This document shows positions 1 through 8,689 of a stretch of DNA of 64,000 nucleotides, one piece after another. The stretch's first letter is position 1. The number at the start of each line of letters is the position of its first letter. A program made the translations under genes and the position numbers. Origin of the DNA: Unio delphinus (lineage: Eukaryota; Mollusca; Bivalvia; Unionida; Unionidae); assembly GCA_029339505.1 (NCBI GenBank), contig JAQISU010000182.1:1418501-1482500 (forward strand), in the 5' to 3' direction. Below the pieces are notes generated by a model, which was given only the letters and a program-made list of their open reading frames with translations, ran no database searches and was not told where the DNA came from.

Positions 1-841
1 TAAAAAAGAACAAGCAAAAGATCTCGGAAGAAGAATAATCGGTAAATTTACCCAGGGTGGACGATACGATAACGCAAAATATTCTTCGCGCTTGATCATA
101 GATGTCGCTGAATACGATTTTATTGTAGCGGATTTAATGAAACAGAGAAAACTTGTATCCCGTAAGGATGCTTTTCTATCTAATGGTGAGAAATTAGGTA
201 CGGTTGTTACCTACTGTGATGGATATAATTCCCAGTACACACACTTAAGAAGTTCAATGTTAGCCTATGCTTCTATTAATCTATTTTCGATGATAAATAG
301 ATTTCCTAATACCGCGGTTAGAGTAGCCACTGATTCGATGTATATACACAATAAGTACAAATCAGCTGTAGCTAAATTCACAGATCCCGAAGAAAATTGG
401 GGGTGTTGGCAATTTAAAAAGGAGATGCTACATGAGTATTGTGAATCCGCAGACGTTGCCATGGATGATAAATATATTTGTTGTAACCGTATTGAAATTC
501 AATCAGAATTTTCTAATGCACCACCGGTATCTGATCCAGTATGTAGATACAAGACAGTTTATTTAAACGGTTGTGGTGGGTCAGGAAAGACAACTCGTGC
601 AATTGAATTATTTCGTTGTGGAAACGCTAGCGTTTCTAACATGATTGTGCTAACACCGACTCACAGACTCGCCAGAGAGATGATACAACGAGGGGTAAAT
701 GCTTGCACTTATCACAGTTTTTTTCGATGGAAGGGTGACAAATGGACTCCTGAGCGTATGGGTGATAAATTCATTCTTGAAATCATAATTTGGGATGAAA
801 TATGCACAGTGTCATTAGATGTATTAAAAACATTTCTTGAG

Positions 842-844
842 TGA
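842..844 (+). other. In-frame TGA inside the helicase
   Basis: The stop falls between Walker B and motif III, with no frame change on either side. Conserved helicase motifs continue directly after it, so it is a point nonsense change rather than a natural gene end. Confidence 0.85.
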
Positions 845-1544
845 TTGTTAAACAAAAACACAAAAGTCGTCATGTGCGGTGATCAAGGCCAACCACCACC
901 ATTTGTCGGTGCATCTCGACATGAATGGCTAAAGGGTTTTGTAGACTACTATGAAGAAATCGCCACTGATTATAGATCACTTGATGAACGATTACGCGAG
1001 TTCAAAGCGCTAATTAGATTACAACCGGATAGAATCCAATGCGAAATAGCGCGTAAAGTGATTTCAGAAACCCCAATGAATGATTTCTGGGAAGCGTGGA
1101 GACCAAACGATTTGATCATTGCAAGTAGAAAAATAGTCAGGGACACACTTCAGATGAAGTTATTTGAATTGCATAAAGAAAAATTTGCAACGCTTCCAGT
1201 ACCCCTTTGTTATAGGCCATCGGATACACGAAAACAGAACATTGAAGTTGATATTCCAGGACAGAATGAAAAACAAATTCTGGTATTAAATGATATTGTG
1301 CTGGTTGATATCAATGTCGTTGAAGATGCATTGCGTGCTAATAAATCCCCGTGGACGCTAGGATACGCAGCAACAATACACTCTTCACAGGGATTGACTA
1401 TATCGAATACAATTGTTTGGATGGTGGATAATTACATCGAATGGTCGAATTTAGTCTATCTCGCAGTATCCAGAGTACGAAACATAAATCAACTTCGAAG
1501 AATTGTCCTGACAGAGTCAGGCGATGATAATGACACAACAATAA

Positions 1545-1826
1545 GTGATATTGATGTTAGCATCATTAATAAAAAAACTCTCCGGTTACAAACAACAGGA
1601 CAAAAAAAAACAACGAGAATTTGATATTGATGCTGAACTAATAATCACTTTGAAGAAACAACAGAATAATCACTGCGCGAGTTGCAATTGTATAATGCGT
1701 TGGCAGTATTCGGATAAGGATCCTCGCCTATTCACCGTAGACAGAAAAAATAACAATCTCGGTCATGTCAGAACTAATGTGATGTTGACTTGTCTTGAGT
1801 GCAATAGACGCAACGGTGCTAGTTAA
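1545..1826 (+). CDS. HNH/endonuclease VII-like nuclease domain, probably once the C-terminus of the helicase protein
   Basis: The frame encodes 93 residues and overlaps the helicase end by 80 bases in the +1 frame. It shows a C-x2-C pair (C44, C47), then FTVDRKNN, a GH pair at 73-74, Asn 78 and a second C-x2-C pair (C83, C86) followed by Asn 87. This is the pattern of zinc-bound HNH nucleases such as phage recombination endonuclease VII. The first 20 or so residues overlap helicase coding and are unlikely to be a natural start. The conserved part begins just after an A9 run at 1602-1610, and a one-base length change there would put the nuclease in frame with the helicase. It may therefore be a third domain of one protein rather than a separate gene. 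Its stop overlaps the integrase stop tail to tail by 8 bases. Confidence 0.65.
   Translation: MILMLASLIKKLSGYKQQDKKKQREFDIDAELIITLKKQQNNHCASCNCIMRWQYSDKDPRLFTVDRKNNNLGHVRTNVMLTCLECNRRNGAS
1602..1610 (+). other. A9 run at the helicase/HNH frame break
   Basis: Nine A residues mark the place where the helicase frame (ending at 1624) gives way to the HNH frame, which is +1. Homopolymers are common sites of indel mutation and sequencing error. Confidence 0.7.
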
Positions 1827-2781
1827 GACCATGCGGTGGCAATTGAGTATCCTCGGGAATCACTTGTAGTTGTTGTCGAGTAAAACCCCGCTGAGGGGCA
1901 GTTGAATCCAGTTTATAGATTGGAGGTCTACCAGTTGATCGTGTTATACTAGATATCTTATGCGTAGTGACGCTCCAAATAGGATCAGTAGCCCTTTTCC
2001 TACCCCCTTCAAGCTCTCCTGGTTCGTATAAGTACCTCACAATGACACTACTACCAAGAATTGGTTGGGAAACGCTAGCGTTTCTAGGGAAATTTTTTTG
2101 TGGTTGTACGGGTATTGACTTCTTTTTAATCGCGTTGATAGGTTTCATGTTGATTGTTCTAGTAATCTCGTTATTCAGTGCAGTAATCACAGATGATAAT
2201 CTTTTAACCCATTCACTGGATCGCTTTTCTTGAATGAATTCTTTTGCGTATTGATATCCAAATAACCGCTCAGCAATCGTCCGATTAAATCGTTCTACAA
2301 TGGCCTGATCGCGATGTAGCGCAGTATGCCCTCGTCGTATGGTGACATTATGATGTTTCATTGTAGATAACACTACACCCTGAAATTCCTTGCCAGGATC
2401 AACCTGTAATAGATTTGGCCAGTGCAGAGGACCTCGTCGATAAATCCTTTCAAATGCAGAAGCGACTTCAGTGGCTGATTTTGTTTTTAACGGTTCTGCT
2501 TCTTTGTATCGACTTGCAATATCAACTACGGTTAACGCATATTTGTAACCACGATCATGTGGCAGAAATAATATATCAGCCTGATGAACTTCATTAGGAG
2601 CGGTCACATCAAAATGCGAGAATTGAATTTGTTTAGGTGGTGGTAGATAAATTTGCCATAGTGCCTGTTTGGATAACCAATGAGCCGCAGTGGTTTTTTT
2701 CACTTTTGCAGCTCTAGCGAGTTTATTGATTGCAGCGTTACCCCTCCAGTATCCCCTCGGAGAATAATAAATTGATTCCAT
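1819..2781 (-). CDS. Polinton integrase (retroviral-type, DD35E)
   Basis: This catalyses insertion of element DNA by strand transfer. I choose the ATG at 2781-2779, giving 320 residues; the frame extends to a CTG at 2799, but that would overlap the upstream phospholipase stop. The N-terminal part contains YYSPRGYWRG and a helical segment typical of Polinton integrases. The rve core has Asp69 (in HQADILFLP), Asp128 (in LQVDPGKEF) and Glu163 (in AIVERFNRT), so the last two are 35 apart. The C-terminal 70 residues look like the SH3-like tail (GSSVIVRYLYEPGEL) and end in a basic, proline-containing stretch. Length and all three catalytic residues are intact, so this gene appears complete. It follows the phospholipase stop by 4 bases and probably shares its transcript. 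Its 3' end meets the HNH frame tail to tail. Confidence 0.9.
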   Translation of the reverse strand: MESIYYSPRGYWRGNAAINKLARAAKVKKTTAAHWLSKQALWQIYLPPPKQIQFSHFDVTAPNEVHQADILFLPHDRGYKYALTVVDIASRYKEAEPLKTKSATEVASAFERIYRRGPLHWPNLLQVDPGKEFQGVVLSTMKHHNVTIRRGHTALHRDQAIVERFNRTIAERLFGYQYAKEFIQEKRSSEWVKRLSSVITALNNEITRTINMKPINAIKKKSIPVQPQKNFPRNASVSQPILGSSVIVRYLYEPGELEGGRKRATDPIWSVTTHKISSITRSTGRPPIYKLDSTAPQRGFTRQQLQVIPEDTQLPPHGLN

Positions 2782-2785
2782 ATTA

Positions 2786-3121
2786 TTAATTACCAGCACC
2801 TAACATCAATTTACTTTTCATAGCCGATTTTATCAAAAATGAAGACAATTTTTCTTTGAAGGATTTATCAGGAATAGCATTTAACGCATGAATTAATTTC
2901 ACATCTGCTAGATGCCTGTGTTGCAGATTGCTGCTTTTATAAGCAACGTCATGAAGGTGACAGGCCTTATCAATGGCGTTTATTGGTTCTTCACCGGGGT
3001 TGGGTTGATTTTGATTATTGAGTCTGATATCAAGTCTGGTTCCCGGTTCACAGTAGCTATATCCTGGGAGGTGCTTTTCTCCGGGGTACTTTGCCCATGG
3101 GGTTCCAGGGAGCTTTGCCAA
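2786..3121 (-). CDS. Parvovirus-like phospholipase A2 domain
   Basis: The visible frame gives 111 residues from a TTG at 3121. The frame is open further upstream as far as the A9 run at 3146-3154, so the TTG is probably not the true start. It contains LPGTPWAKYPGEKHLPG, a calcium-loop motif YCEPGT (residues 23-28) and the catalytic pair in HLHDVAY (His57, Asp58). This resembles the phospholipase A2 of parvovirus VP1 and similar domains in Polinton/adintovirus proteins, which help virions leave endosomes. The loop has Glu where Gly is usual, which may reduce activity. The C-terminal 25 residues are basic and helical. It lies just upstream of the integrase and overlaps the zinc-ribbon frame by 142 bases. 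The overlap and the A run suggest the two form one protein (zinc ribbon, linker, phospholipase). Confidence 0.75.
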   Translation of the reverse strand: MAKLPGTPWAKYPGEKHLPGYSYCEPGTRLDIRLNNQNQPNPGEEPINAIDKACHLHDVAYKSSNLQHRHLADVKLIHALNAIPDKSFKEKLSSFLIKSAMKSKLMLGAGN

Positions 3122-3306
3122 TTTGGCTGCGATATCACCTCCTCGTTTTTTTTTAAAGGTTCCTTGGGTTTAGAAACAAATCTAAATTTCTTTGTACTAC
3201 ATTGTACGCATTTACCAGAAAGGGCTGATCGGTTATTTTTAGTTGTAATCGTCGTCAAGTCATCTGTGCCAGTACGCGTTTTACACTTCACACAATATAG
3301 ATCCAT
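2980..3306 (-). CDS. Zinc-ribbon (DUF5679-like) protein, N-terminal part of a likely zinc-ribbon/PLA2 protein
   Basis: The frame has 108 residues from an ATG at 3306-3304. Two C-x2-C pairs (C5/C8 in MDLYCVKCKT and C33/C36 in GKCVQC) form a small zinc ribbon like DUF5679, seen in many Polinton and giant-virus proteins. After about residue 52 the composition becomes Lys/Pro/Ser/Gln-rich with no recognisable fold. That later part lies beyond the A9 run (3146-3154) and overlaps the phospholipase frame, so it is probably not the native C-terminus. The start codon is 5 bases from the start of the divergent ATPase gene. The exact role is unknown; fusion to a phospholipase would suggest a minor virion component. 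Confidence 0.65.
   Translation of the reverse strand: MDLYCVKCKTRTGTDDLTTITTKNNRSALSGKCVQCSTKKFRFVSKPKEPLKKNEEVISQPNWQSSLEPHGQSTPEKSTSQDIATVNREPDLISDSIIKINPTPVKNQ
3146..3154 (-). other. A9 run forming an in-phase A AAA AAC heptamer between zinc-ribbon and PLA2 frames
   Basis: On the minus strand the zinc-ribbon frame reads lysine codons and then AAC, so the heptamer A AAA AAC is in the phase used by -1 ribosomal frameshift sites. The -1 frame after it is the phospholipase frame. A simple one-base deletion or sequencing error explains it equally well. Confidence 0.5.
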
Positions 3307-3311
3307 AATTT
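3307..3311. promoter_or_regulatory. Very short divergent gap between zinc-ribbon and ATPase start codons
   Basis: Only 5 bases separate the two initiator ATGs (12 more if the ATPase starts at Met5, 3324). Each gene's promoter and leader must therefore lie inside the other gene's coding region. No clear TATA box or other site was recognised. Confidence 0.35.
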
Positions 3312-3983
3312 ATGTATAGAAATATGGATATAATTGATTTTTCAGCGACTAAAACAAGAGAACCAATTAAGCATCATGCAGCGCTACCAAACTCTATCCG
3401 GATGATTATAATCGGGCCATCTGGATCCGGTAAAACGCAATTGTTGCTCAATTTAATAATGAGATGGATGAAGTGGTATAAGTTGTATTTAATTGCCCCT
3501 AGCGTAGATGATCAGCGATGTTATGAAGTGTTAAAGGATTTTAACGAGAATGCATCAGAAATTAAGGGTGAGAACGCCATTGATTTTATAACCGATATCG
3601 ATGAAGCACCGAGTATTGATGATATTGATGGAGATATTAACAATTTAGTCGTATACGACGATATAATGTTGGATAAACAAAAGAATCCTGCTAGAATATT
3701 TTCCCGTGGGCGTCACAAAAACACTGACGTGATATATGTCACTCAACGCTACACTCAGGTTCCAAAAGTGATCAGAGATAACTGCAATTTATTGTCTGTA
3801 TTCAACGGAGTTGATACTCATACTCTTAGAAATATATGGCAGACATGGTGTTCTGATATGGACTTCAATCAATTTCGAGATTTCTTTAGTCATGCTCAGT
3901 CGACTCCGCACGGATTCGCAACAATAAATTTACATGATCCTCGGACACGATATCGTATCGGACTCGATCAAATATTCGGTTAA
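3312..3983 (+). CDS. A32/FtsK-HerA-type genome packaging ATPase
   Basis: The 223-residue frame is complete, with ATG at 3312; Met5 at 3324 is an alternative start. Walker A is GPSGSGKT at residues 35-42, after an IIII strand, and Walker B is NLVVYDDIM at 111-119. A glutamine in VTQRY (about 143-148) fits the sensor position of the HerA/FtsK superfamily. The C-terminal part (HGFATINLHDPRTRYRIGLDQIFG) matches the usual end of Polinton and poxvirus A32-like ATPases. These proteins pump DNA into preformed capsids, so the gene implies that the parent element made virions. No break is visible. It is the last gene before the inverted repeat at 4020-4249 and runs opposite to the phospholipase/integrase block. 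Confidence 0.88.
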   Translation: MYRNMDIIDFSATKTREPIKHHAALPNSIRMIIIGPSGSGKTQLLLNLIMRWMKWYKLYLIAPSVDDQRCYEVLKDFNENASEIKGENAIDFITDIDEAPSIDDIDGDINNLVVYDDIMLDKQKNPARIFSRGRHKNTDVIYVTQRYTQVPKVIRDNCNLLSVFNGVDTHTLRNIWQTWCSDMDFNQFRDFFSHAQSTPHGFATINLHDPRTRYRIGLDQIFG

Positions 3984-4019
3984 AATCGTAAAAGAATTAT
4001 TAACCCAGAACTGAAAACT

Positions 4020-4251
4020 TTAGCAGCAGAGAGGGTGGATGACAACAAGTTGCGACCAAAATTAATTAAAAAATCGTTTTCATTTTTTTAGTTGAAATGA
4101 TTTCGTAGGGAGATTTCAATCAATTTTTTGTCTGAAAACGTTGTAGGGTTCGCCTTTTTTTGGTTAAAATAAGATTATAAGACGGCTCGTTTTAGGATTT
4201 CAATCAAATTTTGTCTAAAAACGTTGTAGGATTCACCCTCTCTGCTGCTAA
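4020..4251. repeat. 18-bp perfect inverted repeat, likely Polinton terminus or a small MITE
   Basis: TTAGCAGCAGAGAGGGTG at 4020-4037 is exactly inverted at 4234-4251. Polinton termini usually begin AG and end CT, so an end at 4249 followed by AATAAA as half of a 6-bp target duplication is possible. Alternatively, TA at 4021-4022 and 4249-4250 would fit target duplications of a roughly 230-bp mariner-type MITE inserted after the ATPase. Confidence 0.6.
4112..4237 (+). repeat. Two direct copies of a ~42-bp motif spaced 84 bp
   Basis: GATTTCAATCAA...GTCTGAAAACGTTGTAGGGTTCGCC (4112-4154) recurs with few changes at 4196-4237, inside the inverted repeat. Duplicated subterminal motifs are often transposase or replication-protein binding sites; that role here is inference. 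Confidence 0.6.
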
Positions 4252-4469
4252 TAAATTAGATATCCTTGTTAATGCTGCCAGAAAAATACACTTGAATTAA
4301 TAAATAGACATAATCTGCTTACAGAACTTGATGTAATGAATGAATGTTTTGTTTGTTAAGAACTATTGGTACTTGGTACTTAAATTTCTGACAAGGGACA
4401 AAACTCTATGAATTCACAGAAATTAATCGTTATAAGTTAGCTACCTTGTACTGTGATCAGGTGCAAACT

Positions 4470-4770
4470 ACGCGCGCGCGCGTGTGAATGTGTGTCTGTT
4501 TGTTTATGTGTGAACTTAAATATTTGAGTCCATTGGACTTTTAAACATCTTTATTGTTTTGGTTCAAATTAGTTTGTTTCCTTGGAAACATAATGTAGTT
4601 TGACTCTCATGTATGAAGAACTGTGCAATCTAATATATGAACTATACATATGTTCACCATTTCGATAATTCATAATTACACAAAATTACTTATCAAGGTA
4701 AGCATTCATCGAGCGCATGTGCGTGTACGCGTGTGTGTGTGTGTGTGCGTGTGTTTGTGTGTGTGTGTGA
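4470..4770. repeat. Short (CG)n and (TG)n runs
   Basis: There is a CGCGCG run near 4472 and GT dinucleotide runs at about 4733-4770. They are simple repeats without a gene. Confidence 0.6.
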
Positions 4771-4837
4771 TTCGGACAATTAAGGTAGCTTTAACAGTTA
4801 CGTGGCTACGATATATGCAGTATGGCAGTTTATAGTG

Positions 4838-5072
4838 ATGTCCAGCACTTGGATATCGTGCTGCAGACATGTAGCATCATGTACCACACTGTCACATTAT
4901 CCTGACACTAGGCCAACCAGTCCTAACACCCGGCTCTTAATGCTAAGTAACAAAATAGGCAGCGGCTAGTACCACTGTTATAAGTCTTTGGTATGACTCG
5001 ACTGGGTTTAGAACCCTCGACCTTCCATATTGGAGTCGGTAGCTCTAACCACTTAGTTGACCGGAGCGATTC
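4838..5072 (-). mobile_element. tRNA-derived SINE, mollusc-type
   Basis: Read on the minus strand, the right part carries an A-box-like TCAACTAAGTGG (5049-5060) and a B-box-like GGTTCTAAACC (5005-5015), as in a tRNA-type pol III promoter. The remainder has the tail GACTGGTTGGCC...GTGTCAGGATAATGTG, shared with the copy at 22905-23095. Neither copy folds as a functional tRNA by eye. The overall form resembles SINEs I associate with molluscs. Confidence 0.65.
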
Positions 5073-8032
5073 ATTCATAGAGCGGATATCACTAGAAAGA
5101 ATTATTAAAGCAATATATGCCCCTTATTATAATGTCCTCATAGATATTGTTTACTAGTCCATATTGCTCAAAGACATAATAATTGTATTTCTTTGCTTTA
5201 GAGATTAATTACACCTACTATTTTTACGGATTTGGTTAATAGACATTTAATACATTAGTGAAAATGAAATTGAATCAATGAAAAACATATGAAATAAATA
5301 TGAAATTTTAGGTGCCTGATATGTAAAATATCGGAACAGTGATGTATGAAATGTGAAATATTTGACAAGTTTAGCAAAATGTCTGATAATTTAACATCAT
5401 GGAAAATTAGTTGACACTATTGCAACTTTCAATTATGATAAATATCAATGTTTGAAAAACAAAGGTCATTTTATAACATTAACCCCATTTTTATTTTTAT
5501 TTATCTATAAATATTGCCATATTTTCATAGAGTCATCGACGATAACATTGAGGATAATATTGATAGGATTCTGCACAATAATGTCAAACCGGGGTGAAGT
5601 TTAAACAGTTGTACCAATTTAAGTTTTCTGTACTGCTTCTCTAATTTAACAAAATATCGTATTACGAACAGAATAGGCACTTAAACGCTAGTGTTCAGTT
5701 ACGACAGAAAAAAATATCGGATTAGCAGTTATGAACAATAATAATAATTAATATAAAGATAAATATGTTCAGTCTAATGAAGGGGAAATATTCACAACAC
5801 ACACATACACACCCACCCACACCCACACCCACACACACACACACACCCACACCCACACACACTGTTACGCAAGGACCCTTTTAACACCTATAACATCGAC
5901 ATTGTGACATCATGTTTGGTGATGTTCACATGATTGATATTGTACAGCGGTTAGTGCTCACAGACAGGGCTATATGTACCATTTATCCGCGGATCCGAAT
6001 CTCCGTAGGATAGGAAATTTCTCTTAACCTTGTATGACAATATATTTATACACAATCATCAAATTCAGTTAGTATTTTCTTGTAGATTCCAGGGATTTCT
6101 GTTTGGTGTATACTTGTATTTGAATTCAAAAATTATGCTCTAGCACAGAATGTGCGTGGAAAAAAAGATATATAATTATTTAGGCAATGGGCTATACTCG
6201 TTTCTTACCTGATATAGTCCTGACAATTAATAAATAGTGAAGGCTTCTCAATTAAAATCAGGGGGAAAATCCGATTGTTACTTTTAGAAGACCTTTTGGA
6301 CTGGATCTATAACTTGAAATGGAAAATTAATTATGATTAATATGTGCGTGTATACGATCCAAATAATTAATCATTTACCATAAAACGCACGGACTTAAAT
6401 AATGAAAATACAAATAAATGACAATACACCGTACAAGGACAAGGGGTGAATACTCCACAAAGATTTCATCATAAAGGGAATTATGCGTTTTACGCTACAG
6501 CAAAACATGTATTATGGTACTCATATAGTAAAAATGTATCATGTATTATGGTACTCATATAGTAAAAATGTATCATGTATTTACTGAAATAGTGAAATTA
6601 TGTAAGCAAAAAGGAACAGATATTCAAACTATATCTACAGTCTCAAAACACACTGGATTTTAAGAAGCCCCAAAATTAGGCCACGGCTAAAAATTACGTT
6701 TTTAGTTATACACTTCATCATCAATATCTTCGGCTACCTGTGACACTGGCCAACCAAGCCGTCGGTGCATAACTCTGAAGCTGATACCATGTCGACTCCG
6801 ACCACTCTGATCATTCTTATCATTCTGTTCACTGCTCTCTCTGGTCAGCTCTAGAGCTGAAGATGTTTAAGTCCTTAAAATAGACCTGTCACTGACAATA
6901 TGTGTCTATAATGTAAAGAGTTTTACCTATGGTGAGGATTTATACACATATATCGTCAATTAACTTACTAATTTCAGTTATCAAGTAACACTTTAATCAA
7001 AACATGCAAAATTGAGAATTAAATATAAAATAGTCAATCACGATTCCAAACGGAGAAAAGGTTTGAACGAAATAAAGGTCTCTAATGTGCTTTTGTACCA
7101 ATTTCATTGAAGATTAAGTGACAACAATTTTGATGCATCACAATTATACAAGATTAAACAAAATTGGATGTTACGACCGTCGAGTATCGTTCTACACAAG
7201 TAAGAAACCAGGGTACATGTATTTAATAAATAGAAAGATTTATATAATTCCTTGACATATATATTGTTACGTGCTTAGGCTCAAATAAACAGTAACATAG
7301 AAAGAGTGAAAAAAACAAGCTTGTAAAACTTAATAAATAATTTATTGAGCACAAATATTTTTCAGAAAAGAAAAATAAACTTACGGTTTTAAGAATTAAT
7401 TCCAAAATTAATCCAAAAATAGTTCAAAATATTATCGACTGGAGAAATTGCAAAAGTCCTGGTAATAAAAAGTCCAAATAATTCTAAGTTCAAATTCCAG
7501 CGAAGTATCCAGTATGGAAGGCGATGTCACTTAATGAAGTCAGTTCTTGTTAATAAAATTTCTATGAACACAATTCTTTTCCAGATAAATAACAAAATAA
7601 TTCCTCTTGATTCAAACGAATTGACATAATTTCCAGTACAAGGTAATTTATGATAACTCAAAAAGACACAACTTAATATTCTAAAAGCCCAACTTCTACT
7701 CAATAGCTCGGTCCCAAAATATAGTTTATATATCTGTTTTTACGTAAACAAGGAATGGTCACGTGACCTTCTAGAACAAATTTACGTTCAAGGAATCACG
7801 TACACACCTTATGACCCAACTAAAATAGAACGATGTTTATATAAAACTCCATTTTGTCCTTGGAACCAACCAATTATTTTAAAAGCTTGTTTACAACTAT
7901 GAAACCAGGTCAGAAATGAGGTCAACACCTGGTGTTCATTCTGTAAAGTACGGTCACCCCCCCTCAATGAACGAATCTTAAAACTTAAAATGCCAAATTG
8001 GAAACAGACATTAAAAAAACCATGAATGACTC

Positions 8033-8313
<281 letters not shown>

Positions 8314-8689
8314 TATCTGTTTTATAGGATCATTTCGTTATTGATACATATGGGCATATTCTTGATTACCTGTAGACAAAGCACAATGACATGTAAGTCT
8401 AAGGTGACAAACTTTGCCGATTGTTATTGTTGTATTTTCTAGCGTTTTTTAACACGTATCATATTTTAAACTTTCCTATAGGTATGTTTCGGTATCCGTA
8501 TCATCTTACATAAAACATGAAGCTAAATTCTATAATATCCGACTGACCAAAATGATGTCAAGGTCAGGTACAATGAGGCATATTTACAGTTGTATATGAT
8601 TTGTTTTGTAACAGATTGAATAAATTGACATTCTTGGATATCTTTTCTTAATATTCTTTGATCAGGGATGACTGTAGTGCTCTTTATAG

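Larger units (their letters stand above)
2..1624 (+). pseudogene. Family B DNA polymerase C-terminus in frame with an SF1 (Pif1/RecD-like) helicase, interrupted by a stop
   Basis: The frame is open from the left edge, so the start is not in the window. Residues here are counted from the TTG at 92. Residues 50-82 resemble the end of the Polinton polymerase palm, with motif C read as VATDSMYI (Asp at 332-334). The usual first Asp of DTDS is Ala here, while the second, normally the metal ligand, is kept. About 75 residues later the helicase starts: Walker A GCGGSGKTT (569-595), Walker B IIIWDE (782-799), then TGA at 842-844. Reading on in the same frame gives motif III GDQGQPPP, motif V ATIHSSQGL (about 1370-1396) and motif VI VYLAVSRVR, so both halves are one helicase split by a nonsense codon. 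The role would be replication of the element, with the helicase unwinding DNA ahead of the polymerase. The stop could be mutation or sequencing error. The polymerase call rests on a short segment; the helicase call is firm. Confidence 0.8.
1..4249 (+). mobile_element. Right part of a Polinton/Maverick (adintovirus-like) element
   Basis: Within 4 kb there are a protein-primed-type family B DNA polymerase C-terminus, an SF1 helicase, an HNH frame, a retroviral-type DD35E integrase, a parvovirus-like phospholipase A2, a zinc ribbon and an A32-type packaging ATPase. PolB, integrase and packaging ATPase together are the defining set of Polintons. The left end lies outside the window: the polymerase frame is open at base 2. 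The right end is placed at the CT of an AG...CT inverted repeat at 4249, which is inference because the opposite terminus is not visible. Capsid and protease genes are not seen and would have to lie to the left. One in-frame stop and two frame breaks at A9 runs suggest this copy is recently inactivated or contains sequence errors. Codons and base composition are less AT-rich than the flanking DNA. Confidence 0.85.
4252..8030. other. AT-rich DNA without recognisable genes
   Basis: Apart from the SINE and short CA-rich runs (5800-5865), I see no supported coding region. A 35-bp motif is repeated twice at about 6506-6575. A segment at 6730-6770 (TGACACTGGCCAACCAAGCC) resembles the SINE tail and may be a scrap of it. 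Confidence 0.5.

Noticed and set aside
1967..2597. Plus-strand frames opposite the integrase
   Set aside because: Antisense shadows of a well-supported minus-strand integrase.
2912..3319. 135-codon plus-strand frame opposite the PLA2 and zinc-ribbon frames
   Set aside because: Antisense to two frames with recognisable motifs; its own sequence has none.
4984..5072. Functional tRNA gene
   Set aside because: A- and B-box-like motifs are present, but the arms do not pair convincingly and the sequence continues into a SINE tail.
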